This document shows, one piece after another, positions 1 through 10,780 of a stretch of 64,000 bases of DNA; position 1 is the stretch's first letter, and each line of letters opens with the position of its first letter. The notes under the pieces were generated by a model that was not told the origin of the DNA, did no database searches, and was given only the letters and a program-made list of their open reading frames with translations. Source of the DNA: Antedon bifida (taxonomy: Eukaryota > Echinodermata > Crinoidea > Comatulida > Antedonidae); assembly GCA_963402885.1 (NCBI GenBank), contig OY727093.1, forward strand, positions 10,675,501-10,739,500, written 5' to 3'. The translations under genes were made by a program, and so were the position numbers.

Positions 1-101
1 TTTTTTCATACCTAAAACAAAAGAATTTTAACAAATTTTCCTCCTAGAACTATAAGATTATCATCTAGGCTGCTTTTGATGAAAATAATATTTTCACACG
101 T

Positions 102-194
102 CCAATCAAATGACGTCATGATTAGTAAGAGCAGTAACATCGTGACAATACAACAATGTTATTGTATTTATTGATCATGACGTCATTTGATTGG
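102..194. repeat. Inverted repeat with two perfect CRE sites
   Basis: Two perfect 20-bp arms (102-121, CCAATCAAATGACGTCATGA, and its reverse complement at 175-194) flank a 53-bp spacer that contains a weaker internal inverted repeat. Each arm carries the full cAMP-response element TGACGTCA (111-118 and 178-185) and a CCAAT-like start. The structure resembles a small MITE, but no second copy is present in the window, so family status is unproven. Confidence 0.7.
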
Positions 195-1040
195 AATTTA
201 AGAATACTTTGGTGGTTCCGAACTTAACACATCTATAATTCTATCTAAAGCAGACTTAAATCCTCTATTACTTTGTTTTCTTACTGAATCTTAATTGTTT
301 TACTTTCAAATTTTAAGAAGTGCGGGATTAGGCGATCAGCTATAATGACTTTTCGACTCGATTGCTGCTATTTTAAAAAACAAATACAAATAAATTAACA
401 GGCGAATTTATAGGTATCTTCTTAATTATATACTTGTTAATAACTCTATGTTTAGACTATACACAGTTAAACTCAGATTAACCCGTTTTGTTCAGGTCTT
501 TTATGTTTGTAGGTTGTGTCACGTAAAGTGAAACACATTCGAATTTAATGTTCTACGGCTAATGTTGATTGGCGACGTCACATTTCTGTCAAATTATTAA
601 AAACATGGTGGGATCAACGATGTATTTGTCGTATTATTACGTCACAACCAACGGTTCGTTTACAAGTTAATTGCCAACTCATGCGATACAGCTATATAAT
701 GTCCACTTTTGAAAATTTATCATGACAAGCCGTGCTTTTAAAATAAATCCTTTCCTCTCTTACACGATTTAATGTAAGAAAAAATGATATGATCAGTGAA
801 CTGGAAATTAAAACTCCGTATTTTTAAGCATACGTCTATCCTATCATTACCATGCATAATTCATATACTTTTCAATATTATCTCTTTAAAATAGTCATTT
901 ATAAAATAAATGACAAAGAATAATTAATAAAAGTGGGTGAATCCCATAAAAAAACTTTGCGAATGTTCTGAGCTGAGAGCAGAAACAATTTATTACATTA
1001 AATGATGATTTGTTCACGTTTGTTTCGAACACCAATCCAC
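195..1040. other. Intergenic, no gene seen
   Basis: Unique AT-rich sequence with no convincing reading frame. A loose inverted pair, GATTGGCGACGTCAC near 567 and GTCACAACCAAC near 642, brings two more CRE-like half sites within 80 bases of each other. Nothing else stands out. Confidence 0.5.
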
Positions 1041-1530
1041 GACATGGACACAAAGCGTGTGACTATGGACACGTAGCGTGTGACTATGGACACGTAGCGT
1101 GTGACTATGGACACGTAGCGTGTGACTATGGACACGTAGCGTGTGACTATGGACACGTAGCGTGTGACTTTGGACACATATCGTGTGACTATATGGACAC
1201 ATAGCGTGTGACTATGGACACATAGCGTGTGACTATATGGACACATAGGTGTGACTTTATGGACACATAGGTGTGACTATGGACAGATAGCGTGTGACTA
1301 TGGACACATAGCGTGTGACTATGGTCACATAGCGTGTGACTATGGTCACACATCGTGTGGCATAGACACATAGCGTGTGACTATGGACACATATCGTGTG
1401 ACTATGGACATTTAGCGTGTGACTATGGTCACACATCGTGTGGCATAGAAACATAGCGTGTGACTATGGACACATTTGCGCGTGACTATGGACATTTAGC
1501 GTGTGACTATGGACACATAGCGTGTGACTA
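1041..1530. repeat. 21-bp minisatellite (about 23 copies)
   Basis: Tandem array of a 21-bp unit, GTGTGACTATGGACACGTAGC, with GTAGC/ATAGC variants and a few shortened units. The first block (about 1060-1170) is almost homogeneous; the distal part is more diverged and includes GGTCAC and CATCGTGTGGCATAG variants. Because the unit is a multiple of three, all frames stay open and give spurious repetitive 60-80-residue ORFs on both strands. These are not taken as genes. Confidence 0.95.
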
Positions 1531-2068
1531 CGTCCAGCGGACGCTAAATCTATCGAAGTCAAATCATCTTATAAATATTTGTTTTTATAAATTAAATAAC
1601 ATTCAAATTAAAATTATAAAACAATAAACAAAGGTGTTAGGTATAGGCCTAAATTAATTGAGAGAGGGAAAAATATAAAATGGTTTTGGCAAACTATTTT
1701 AAGTAGCACTCTTAGGCCTATTTAGTATATGATAGGCCTATCTATGGGTAAAAACAAAAAAAGATCAAGCGATTGCGCTTTGTAATTGTGACATTTAGCC
1801 ATCGGTTCACGTACGGGTTACTTACCGAAAGATTAGTTATTTTGATAAGCTTTAAAAGTAAACTGACAGTACTGAATAGTTATAATTATAAATAAATCCG
1901 TTTTATCATGGCGCTTTAGTCGGTTTTATGCACAAAGTAATAACATTAATGTATTGATTAAGCCATATATTTGTTTTAGTATACAGTAAATCTTTTTCCA
2001 TCGCGTGCCAAAAAACAAATTGTGAAAGTTTTTCAGATAATCGGTACACAAAATCTCTACAGAAAGAA
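1531..2068. other. Intergenic, no gene seen
   Basis: Unique AT-rich sequence with several TAGGCCTA-type motifs (about 1644, 1715, 1732). No ORF, RNA gene or repeat is supported. Confidence 0.5.
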
Positions 2069-2358
2069 ATAATAATAATAATAATGGAAATTTGTAAAGC
2101 GCAAGCATGCGTCTAAAAAAAAGACGCTCACTGCGCTACTGACAACAAAGAACATGAACAAAGTTACAAATCTTAAAGACTACATACATTACAAATACGC
2201 TACAAGTTTTCTGGATAAGACATGGTGAATAAATGAGTCTTTAAGCTAGACTTGAATGTATATAATGTACTAGAGTTTTGAATATGAGATGGCAGGCGAT
2301 TCCATAGCATTGGAGCACAGTTGGTAAAAGAACGGTCGCCGAAGACAAAATAAAGTTT
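2069..2358 (-). mobile_element. CR1/L2-like LINE, 5'-truncated 3' end
   Basis: On the minus strand the frame between about 2358 and 2200 encodes the typical extreme C-terminus of a non-LTR reverse transcriptase: GDRSFTNCAP, then LWNRLP, then TFKSSLKTHLF, with the stop just before 2200. This matches the known CR1/L2/Jockey-superfamily pattern in which a G-D-R-F segment, WN-LP and F-K-LK-hLF precede the stop. After the stop comes a short 3' UTR with gcgc-type motifs, ending at a short ATT microsatellite (about 2069-2085), which is the usual 3' tail of such elements. Only the last ~50 codons remain, so the copy is dead on arrival. The clade is not resolved. Confidence 0.8.
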
Positions 2359-2372
2359 TATACAATAACAAT

Positions 2373-2402
2373 AGGTGATCATTTTATTCTAAATGATCAC
2401 CT
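2373..2402. repeat. Perfect 12-bp hairpin
   Basis: AGGTGATCATTT at 2373-2384 is perfectly inverted at 2391-2402 with a 6-base loop. It lies at the 5' truncation point of the LINE remnant. No second copy was noticed. Confidence 0.6.
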
Positions 2403-3009
2403 AAAATCTCCGACCTTCATTGCAAATTAGAAACGTTGCAAAAGGGATATTTCACTTACCGATATTTCACTTTTAGGTTTATATAAGCTGAACGTATAGG
2501 CCTAAATTAATTAGGCCTAATATCGGAAAGTATAATATATACACAAGTATAACAGAACACTATAAAAAAGTTTACATCTCTAAATCGACGGACGGCTCCT
2601 AAGTTCTGAATTATAGTAACAAAAACAACAAAAACCTTTTAAAAATTGGAATAAGCGCGTCGTCGCAATACGAGAAACCATAGGATTCCTTCCAAGTATT
2701 GGTTCGCAATCATCAATCAGATATAAAAACACTCGAAACCCATAAATAGCCATTTGTATCATCAGTCAATAACAAGAAGCCCTATATATTCTAAATGTCA
2801 CAGTATTCGGTCATTATTCAAGAAAAGGCTTGGGATCTGATACAATATTTCCAAGTAACCGGAGCCTAGATTTCTCGAATTTCAATATAAAATAATCACT
2901 GGTTATTATTTTAATATGAAAGTTATATATCCAGTAACTCGAACTTCTTTGTCTTTTATTCCTGAGATTCATTGCGCATGACGCGTGGTTCTTTCTCCGC
3001 TGACTAAAT

Positions 3010-3133
3010 CTCTGTCTACACTATAAAACTAAAAGTGTGATATGCCCAAATATGGTAGTGATATGATATCATCGTGTCCATATATGGGCACATCACATTT
3101 CTTTGTCACATAAAGTTTGATAGTGGACAGAGC
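3010..3133. mobile_element. MITE family A, copy 1
   Basis: Near-palindromic element of ~124 bp. The ends are tcTGTCTACACTATaAAAC and its inverse GTTTGATAGTGGACAGAGC, and the middle is TGCCCAAATATGGTAGTGATATGA facing CCATATATGGGCACATCA, so the whole copy can fold as one hairpin. Three further copies lie at 19561-19681, 43232-43382 and 62208-62342. There is no coding capacity; it is non-autonomous. Confidence 0.85.
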
Positions 3134-3302
3134 GTAAATAACCGATTTCACAATACAAAATGAAACAAATGTACCCGATTCTCAGTGCCCAGTATCACAG
3201 GCATAATCGGTAATACAGCATCTCATGCGTTCACATTGTGCCTATATCATATATATATATATAAGGTTATGTTATGTTCTATGATAATAGGCGCGTATTA
3301 CC

Positions 3303-3387
3303 AAATATTCCTATAATCTAGAGAAATAATATTTCTCTAGATCATAGGAATATTTTAAGTTAACTACTATATTATAGTAGTTAACTT
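3303..3387. repeat. Two adjacent hairpins
   Basis: The first hairpin has 25-bp arms (3303-3327 and 3331-3355) with one mismatch and a 3-base loop. One base later comes a second palindrome with perfect 15-bp arms (AAGTTAACTACTATA at 3357-3371, inverse at 3373-3387) around a single T. A short outer ACCAA/TTGGT pair flanks both. A poly(AT) run lies just upstream (about 3247-3263). There is no coding potential. Confidence 0.85.
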
Positions 3388-5160
3388 GGTGGAACATGTG
3401 AAAGCGTTTCGGTGCCACATCAATGTAAAGTCGGTAATGTATAATATGCCTAACCGATACCTGTAAATATCACGTAACATCTATGTAACGATGGTATTTA
3501 CGCATTATGTGAGGTTTTACACGGCGCTTACTTACATAACGCCGTGACAAACTAGGATGTATACTCGGCAAGATTATCCCAGGAGATATCAATGTGACAA
3601 TGTTACATTATGTTACTGCTGTTGTACGTGTGAATCGGCTATTATTCAGATACTTATTTTCAACAAATTTAATGTCATAGGGCCTTTATTAAAAACAAAT
3701 TGTTAATCAAATTTTACATCACGCTTTATATATCAATTTGCCGAGATTAACACTTTTATCGACATATTATCAATAAAAAATACAAAACACGAATTAATTA
3801 ATTCCAACAGTTGGGTAATAATTCTCTATACCAACTGTTAATCGTCAGAATTTTCCCTCATGAAATGTTCATTCTTAAACATACGAGGAATGCATCTATT
3901 ATGGTCTTAACAACATACATATTTAGTATTTGCTTTTTATTGAACAACCACAGATTATAGTGTTTGAATTGCGTGTTTGTTTTGACGTTTGCACATTTTG
4001 ATATATTTGTCTTTTGCTTTTAATGATTGAAAAATGATCGGATTAATACAATAGAAATTAGCATCTTTATTATAGATATTCGCAGAATGTGAAAAGCGAC
4101 ATCAATAATCAATATGCACAGGCATATCTTAGTACCAGATAAACTTTGTGTAATAAAGTATATACAATGATTGATGCCTGATACCATAATGTCCAGAATT
4201 GAAAACGACGAATACAAAATAGGGAGACAACTCTAATGAAAAAGAGGGTATAACTTGCTTGCTTTTCCCTCAAAAATATAAACGAATAAGTAAGGTCTAC
4301 AATGAACATTTACTTGATTTACTGATAAATCTGAATTGGGAGTACAAAACATATGTTTTGTATATCTTGCTAATCATTTTATGAATAAATTGTGTGTAGC
4401 ATTGAGGTATGCTACACTGTAGAAAGTGTTCTTCTTAGGTGAAATAGCAGCTTAAATAATATATAACAAAATAGTAGAATGTGTTGTTATTTAATTCTGT
4501 AATATTTTTAAAATGGCTGTGCTTTGATTGCTGAAAGTAGGATACGGTGATCAGTACACATCTAAAAATGCATCTCAATACATTGCCCCATGGCATGTTT
4601 TTCTACAATAAATGTACACTATATATATAAATATTTATCTATTGCGTACTTATTACTATTTATGCACTTGTTGAAGTGGGACTACTTCAAGGATACCATA
4701 AAGAAGCTATTAGTAGTATTTTATATTCCATTTAAGTCTACATCTAATGACAATATACCTGGTAATTACAAGGTGGAACATAAGTGATGTATACAAATTT
4801 AAGTAGCCTGTAATTGCTATAGCTTGCTTGGGTAGAGAAGTTACTTTTAAACATAATATGCTATCCAAGACGGCTTGGGATCTCAGAGATACAGTGTTTA
4901 TGCATGTTTCGTATACCATACGACCTACTTATAGACGATATAGAGGAAGAATACAATACACCCAATGCAAATTGTCAACTTGCTAAGGTTGAGGACAAAA
5001 ATGAAGTTGTATATAATATAAATAAAAGTATTAAATAATATTGACGTATAATAGTAATCCATGCAAATTTGCATTAACATTTGATTGATGGTATATGGCC
5101 TATAAACATTAATTAAATGTTAAACATGCTTCAAATAGTGAAAAATTAGTGTATAGTCTT
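3388..5160. other. Intergenic, no gene seen
   Basis: AT-rich DNA with small hairpins only: AACAGTTGG at about 3806 with its inverse near 3831, and TGTAGCAT/ATGCTACA near 4396-4416. Short ORFs of 60-70 codons on either strand are rich in F, I, L and Y, as expected of random AT-rich sequence, and are not called. Confidence 0.5.
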
Positions 5161-5164
5161 TAAG

Positions 5165-5480
5165 AATAACGTCGGTATCGTGTGCGGACGAAAAATGTGA
5201 CGTATTAGCGGAAAGAACGTTGTTTTCTCCGGCCACACGACCGTATTTTTATGTGCTCAGTGTGAACGGACGTAGCTTTAATTCGAGCTATCAGTGATAC
5301 CACACGTGTGTGCAAAATATAATTGTTTGTACGCGTGCGTAGTTTCTCGTGTCACACCGACGAATGATTTGGTGGAGAACGGAAATAAAATTATCGTGCG
5401 GTCATTCAGTGTAAAACAACGTAACTGTGATCATTTGTGGTAAAAAGAATTGAATTGAGTTACGTGGTTTTGCCTTGAAA
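5165..5480. promoter_or_regulatory. CpG-rich segment, possible promoter
   Basis: This segment is visibly richer in CpG than its surroundings, with many acg/cgt/ccg steps (for example CGTGTGCGGACG, CTCCGGCCACACGACCG, TACGCGTGCGTAG) in an otherwise CpG-poor region. It contains a TGTGACGT half CRE and CACGTG E-boxes (about 5303 and 5503). It lies about 350 bp upstream of the short possible exon at 5820-5999 on the + strand. The promoter role is inference from composition and position; an old CpG-rich repeat is the alternative. Confidence 0.35.
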
Positions 5481-5819
5481 CGGTCGAGTAATGTACTTGT
5501 ACCACGTGATTAACAAAGCTGTCTTGATAAAACCTTTTAAGTTATAATTTATAGGAGCATATAACCTAACGATTGTTAATTGGTGTTGAACGATTGTGTA
5601 ATCGGGTGCGAAAATGTATATTTCAACCATTGTTACCTTTTAGTATTTCTACAAACTGATTTATGGCGAAGTTAATTTTAGGAACAAACCATTTTAAGTG
5701 TAGGTTGATTTCCGCAGCATATACTAACGAGTCACTCATTTCATTTTGCAGACGACGAATAGATACATTTATGGGTGCACTCGAGACGGACCTAGCTACA
5801 TACTCACCGTTGATTGCAG

Positions 5820-5999
5820 AACGGCGATATAATAACCGTCTTACGCAAACATCACGCAGTTTACTTCGAGACGCCACACGAAGCACATGTTATCGAGTTT
5901 ATAGAGAGCAATGATAAAACTGCTTTTGTTTATACTAAAACATCAACAAACGTGAATGAACGTACGTTTCAACTGAATGCCGATTACGTGCACTTTTAA
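5820..5999 (+). CDS. Possible terminal exon, unknown protein
   Basis: A 59-codon open segment runs from a potential splice acceptor (ttgcag ending at 5819) to a TAA at 5997-5999. Its conceptual translation begins NGDIITVLRKHHAVYFETPH and ends FQLNADYVHF. Codon usage looks coding-like, with varied third positions and balanced charged and aromatic residues, unlike the F/I/L-rich random ORFs nearby. A stop lies directly upstream in frame, so it could be coding only as a spliced exon. I do not recognise the domain. The acceptor has a weak pyrimidine tract, and a donor-like CAG|GTAGGA occurs at about 6029. It may be a real terminal exon, a gene fragment or chance. Confidence 0.3.
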   Translation, partial: NGDIITVLRKHHAVYFETPHEAHVIEFIESNDKTAFVYTKTSTNVNERTFQLNADYVHF

Positions 6000-6029
6000 G
6001 CAGCACTCAATGAGCGCAACATTAAACAG

Positions 6030-7063
6030 GTAGGACTTGCTTGTTATTCTTAAAATTTGTTTGCCAATGATCGTTTCTTCTTTTACCTTTAATTGAAGGA
6101 TAAACAACACATTATAATGTGTTTTGGGTTCAATAATAGTTACGCTCAATAAATATATTTGCCTATTCTATATTATTATTATTATTGTTTTTGAAAAGAC
6201 TTGACAAAAAAGCAGGAGGTCTATTAGTAAATAATAAAAGCAGAAAGGCTAAATTAAAATAAGACTTATAGATAGGAATATGCAGGTATGGATATGCAAT
6301 ACCATATTTGATAATTATTATGGTAATATTCTTTCACCTGTAATATCAAGAATTGAAAATTACCTGATTATCGCACGATATTGTGTCTAGAGAAAATAAA
6401 CAAAATCTGCAGTTTATAATTATAAAATATCGAAATTAGGTCTACACAATATGCCCACATTATAGTGGGCGATATTATTATTATTCTCGATTAAACTTCT
6501 CGTTAGTTCTAAAAGTTCATTTAGATTGATTCATTTCAAGTTTAAATAATGAAAATGGATTCTAAAAATCCCGCTGATCGTTTCGTGGAAATCTTAAGTA
6601 TATTACTCCTCCGCGGAAAAAGATTCATAAGGGATTTTCTAGGAAAAAAAACACATTTGTAATAATTGAAAAAAAATATTATTTTTATTATTAACAATAA
6701 TCCATGCAGGGATGAATTTCAACTAAGAATTACAGTAGGTACTAATTCACCAGTAACATTTATATTTATAATAGCCTAGGATTTACATTAATGCTGGATA
6801 GTTGATAAGTTGCTTAAGGAACGATATTTGTGGTGCAGCTTTTGCAGACTAAGTCATACAGTCATGGTCAAGTGTGTATATATATATATTTCAAGATCTC
6901 TGTCTCTAAAGTCAAATACTGCGCACGGTTTCATATTAATCTTAAATTGCTATCTTGACATTGCAAAACATTTTCCATTGAAAATAAATTGCGCTTCTGA
7001 TCGAAAAATAGCGACAAATTACTGTATCTGCATACATGAAGGTTGGCACTTGATTCCATATTA
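6030..7063. other. Intergenic, no gene seen
   Basis: AT-rich DNA containing a short perfect hairpin (GCCCACATTATAGTGGGC, about 6451-6468), poly(A) and poly(T) runs near 6641-6690 and a (TA)n stretch near 6878-6890. The 84-codon frame beginning near 6810 has no recognisable domain and is not called. Confidence 0.5.
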
Positions 7064-7193
7064 AAGTTTGGTTTCCACTAGAGAGTTGACCAATGACAAG
7101 CGACGATTCTAATAATCCATCGCTTGTGATTGGTCAAATAATTTACGTTGCGCTTACGACGTCCTTATTGCGTCTGTAGTGGGAACCAGGCAT
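7064..7193. mobile_element. MITE family B, copy 1
   Basis: About 130 bp with terminal inverted repeats: GTTTGGTTTCCACTAG on the left, and GTAGTGGGAACCAGGC on the right. Internally, TTGACCAATGACAAGCGA is inverted as TCGCTTGTGATTGGTCAA, giving two facing CCAAT boxes. The left outer arm lacks the gacgcaacgcaaggacgt segment that is present in the longer copies at 41222 and 55706. Non-coding and non-autonomous. Confidence 0.8.
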
Positions 7194-7364
7194 TATGGGT
7201 TGGCCAGTAGTGTTGAAACCATATTTAATACCTCTCGTTCGTAATTCACCATCAGCTCAAGACCCATTTATTTTTGTCAATTTCAACATTAGTTTTCGTT
7301 GAGGGTTGCCTGTTTCTTTAGTTTTACTGGGACAGGAGGTGCCTGAGTCATGAGAAAGCCGGGA

Positions 7365-7482
7365 CTCACATGGTGGTAACCGTAAACCTAGTTCGTTGGT
7401 TGCCACTTGGTTTGACCAATCGAAGCGGTGGATCACCTGAACTGTCGTCTGTGATTGGTTAACACGCTTTGAGACATTTGTT
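7365..7482. mobile_element. Decayed MITE B-like copy
   Basis: GTTTGACCAATCGAAGC faces GTCTGTGATTGGTTAAC, the same inverted CCAAT arrangement as family B, and the upstream part includes TTGGTTGCCACTTGG, similar to the family end. Only weak similarity remains outside the core, so the limits are approximate. It lies within an open minus-strand frame of 91 codons, which is therefore not called as a gene. Confidence 0.4.
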
Positions 7483-8736
7483 TTTCCCTTTATAAATTCA
7501 TAACCGTAGAAGGCCATGGACAATAGAAACATTGAAATGTATCAACATTTGTATATTGTTAGTTTTCGTCGAGTAATAACAAATACTTCAAAGAGTTTTC
7601 CCTAGAAGACAAACAATTAATTCACACAAGTCTCTATAGGTTAAAATTAGTGAGATTGTAAATTGATTTTATATTCCAAGATACACATTATCCGTATAAA
7701 TGGAGAAGAAAAGTAGAATCTCAGATTCATATATTTCCATTGACTCCACTATTGATATTTCCTAATTGTTTATCTTTATTTAAATCCAAAATTAAGAATT
7801 GTTTGTAATTGATTCTTGTGGACCTTTGTCGATGTTGATTGCGAATTGAAGAAAAAGATGTTGATTCACGAGAATCGGACTGGAAATACAGGTTCAACAG
7901 TTAAGAACAACCAATTCTTTCAATAACAAAGTCGTAATGCTGCTGTGGTATTCCTGCAGAGCTATTTCAGACCAGTTTCTTTACATTATGAATGAAAAGC
8001 CTTTCTATAGGCTAGATTTGTGAAATGTTTTTTAAAACATACATACATACATCACTAGAAAAATACCATTTAACGGCACATCAATTAAAACAGAAGTCTT
8101 TGAGACGCCAAGATACATCTATTAGCTATTTAGAGATTTTCAATAATTATACTAATGCTTTAATGGAAAATCTTATATTTCTTATTTGAGGTCGTACGAT
8201 AATTCTCGCTTGATATTTACTAAATTGTTAATTGTTAGTAGAAACGGCATTTTTATCGCATTAACCTGAAACAATCTTGAACTTTAATTGATTTTGAATT
8301 TTTAAAATACATAGCAAAGTATATTGTGATTAGAATGATTATAATCACTCTTCAACTTATTGACATTCAATCCAAAAAAAATTGCACCTTTAAAATTTAG
8401 CAAATATTATCTCCCTATGCCTAAGTATTTTATTGTTTTATCTGTAGACACTGTGTGGTATTTAATGAACTGACACGTACAGTTTATGCGTGTTTAATGA
8501 TTCGATCTAAAAACCGTCAAACTAATTATTTATTTGTAAAACGCAAATTACCGATACTGACGAGTTTACGATCAAACACATAATACAGCATGTACAAAAT
8601 AGGAAAAAACGTGTTTAACCACAGATTATCGTTTAAAACCCATTGTGCCCAGGTGTTTGTTTTATTTTTATTTATTCAACAATATGGCAGGGTGTTCGAG
8701 TGTTTATATGACCACAGTGTGTATAAGGGTCATGAC
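7483..8736. other. Intergenic, no gene seen
   Basis: AT-rich unique sequence with a short (ACAT)n run near 8038-8052. No RNA gene or convincing exon was recognised. Confidence 0.5.
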
Positions 8737-8890
8737 CAGTGGTGTAACGGCTATGAGCGCTCACTGTCTAAACCCTCTGAGCAGTGACCAGAGAAAAAAA
8801 CAGGCATTAAAATATGTCGGAAAAGGCTAAGAACGCCTCCAGAGCAGAGTTCCTAAATCAGGGGCCTCAGGCCTTTACGTTACGCCATTG
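8737..8890 (+). mobile_element. hAT-like MITE family D, copy 1
   Basis: A 154-bp element with terminal inverted repeats CAGTGGTGTAACG (8737-8749) and CGTTACGCCATTG (8878-8890). The flanks gtcatgac and gccatgaa match at 6 of 8 positions, consistent with an old 8-bp target duplication as made by hAT transposases. Subterminal CTATGAGCGCTCACTG and GGGGCCTCAGGCC segments are shared with the inverted copy at 47969-48131. There is no ORF of its own; two 60-codon frames crossing it are incidental. Confidence 0.85.
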
Positions 8891-9000
8891 GCCATGAAGT
8901 AAACATGGAGAAGAGTATTACAATTAAACATCATCATCATCAGTATTTCCATCTTTATAATAAAAAGATATTCATAAAAGCAATATAGTAGCAGTAATTA

Positions 9001-9326
9001 TTAAATATGTATTGTCCCCCAGAATAGATTAATTAAATCAGACTTTGAATAAGTTATTTTGTAGTTTTAATAAAGTTAATCACTTCCGTAGAAAAAAATA
9101 GCGAAACAAACAAAATGTTGTGTTTTCACTTATAAAACGACAAAATAAATGGTTAAATTCAACCAAAATTGGTAGCCAATTTGACTATATTTTTCTTTAA
9201 ATTACAGTTTTTTAGGTAAATAATAGTTTTCTTCGATTCAATTTTTCAAAAAGTGGATAATTATTATGTGACATAAAAATGGCATATTAGAGTTTTTTTT
9301 ATTTTCAGAGAGACAATATATCTTTA
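9001..9326 (+). mobile_element. MITE family C, copy 1
   Basis: A 326-bp element with ends TTAAATATGTATTGTCCCCC and GAGACAATATATCTTTAA as imperfect terminal inverted repeats. The ends include TTAA on both sides, compatible with a TTAA target duplication as known for piggyBac-type elements. It shares AATCAGACTTTGAATA, CACTTCCGTAGAAA, AAATTCAACCAAAA and ATGGCATATT with copies at 23863, 24386 and 63854. Non-coding. Confidence 0.85.
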
Positions 9327-9410
9327 ACAATAATTTATAGACAAATTAACTATAGTTCTGGATCCAATTTCAATTAAATTTAAACAAATTAACAATATTA
9401 TACAATGTTA

Positions 9411-9814
9411 TACCTCAAAATAAATTTATAAGTATCTGTTTTATCAGCAATTGAAATCAATTTACAGATTACTAGTAGGCATATTTGAATTTCTCAACAA
9501 TTGTAAGTGTAATTCTGTAGTATCTATTGGCATCTAAATCTAAATCTCCATGCTATAGATATGGAATATTGTTATATTCTTCACACCACCTGCTGATAAT
9601 GCAATAAAAAAAAGGATGTCATACCTCAAAATAAATTCAATTTATAAGTATCTGTTTTATCAACAATTGAAATCAATTTACAGTTTACTAGTAGGCTTAT
9701 TTGAATTTATCAACAATTGTAAGTGTAATTCTGTGGTATCTATTGGCATCTAAATCTCCATGCTATAGATATGGAATATTGTTATATTCTTCACACCACC
9801 TGCTGATAATGCAA
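9411..9814. repeat. 194-bp direct duplication
   Basis: Two head-to-tail copies, 9411-9604 and 9620-9814, separated by a short A-rich spacer. They are nearly identical; the second copy has a short insertion (TTCAAT) near its start and lacks one TAAATC repeat. High identity points to a recent duplication. No coding frame crosses it. Confidence 0.9.
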
Positions 9815-10631
9815 AGATTAAAATAGTGGTAAGGCACTTTCATAGTTGGCATAGTTAAGCACACGATGCTTAGTTATTATAGGAGAGATCGATGAGGCGT
9901 TTACAGCCTCGCGGGAGCAAACGCAATAATAGTAAACAAGAATTCTATCTCTAACTTTGTTTAAAGTATAAACAGCTTGAGCTCTCCCATCATTAATTTT
10001 CTTGTAAATTAAAGGCTGTACACACTCGTTTTTTTATTGGCTATTATCCAACGCGTTTGGAACACATGCGTAGGCCTACTAAAGAACATATATATTTATT
10101 TATTACGGTATAAAACATGAACAGCAAGAAACTCGAAATATACTATTCAAATAACTAATTAACAAAATCAATAATTCAATGAATGTCATTGTGTACAATT
10201 TTAAATTCGTTAAATATAAAAATCTGGCTTAACAATTAATTATTCAACCATGTATTTCAGTGCAAGTTTTGTATATATTTAATACACCTGGATTTCTATC
10301 TAAATGACTTGCGATAGTCATTTAAGATGTATCTAGTGACAGTGGCTTAGCGTTCTATCACAACTAGTTCCTTTCACTTTAGTTGAGTTGTCTTCAGTTC
10401 CAGGCAGACATAAGATATTTTATTCCTAACTTTAAAAGGAAATTTAAATATTAGAATTAATTCGAATACCAATTCCATGACTGAAATATCGTTTTACAGA
10501 CAGAGTGTGTCCATAATTATTAGGTGGTGACTGTAAGTGTGAGATATTTCCCATACGTTGGGTATACTGCACAATTCAGACTTTATTTCATTAAAAATGT
10601 CTACAATTGCACCTCCATTGGCAGTAGGATG
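9815..10631. other. Intergenic, no gene seen
   Basis: AT-rich unique sequence. A moderately CpG-containing patch (about 9890-9935, GATGAGGCGTTTACAGCCTC) stands out slightly; nothing else is supported. Confidence 0.45.
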
Positions 10632-10780
10632 AAAGTGACTTGGACCAAGTCTGTACTTATTGTCTTTTTTATGTCCACCGATTTTTGTCTCAAAGTATTA
10701 TACGTATGAAACGCCATATGTGCCAAAATATTTACTTGTTTACTAATATAAGGTGAAACACAATCTAGAGGCCAGACTAG
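10632..10780 (+). repeat. Dispersed repeat family E, copy 1
   Basis: A ~150-bp unit beginning GACTTGGACCAAGTCTGTA and ending GGCCAGACTA, with the core ACGTATGAAACGCCATATGTG (10701 onward) followed by an AATATTT and ACTAATAT segment. The same order of blocks occurs at 20882-21061 (same strand), 19331-19487 (opposite strand) and, more diverged, at 63140-63260. No coding capacity; probably non-autonomous. Confidence 0.75.

Noticed and set aside
998-1454. Repetitive 60-82-residue frames on both strands
   Set aside because: They are by-products of the 21-bp minisatellite, whose unit length is a multiple of three.
6810-7064. 84-codon frame with many aromatic residues
   Set aside because: No domain, and it crosses a (TA)n run and unremarkable AT-rich sequence.
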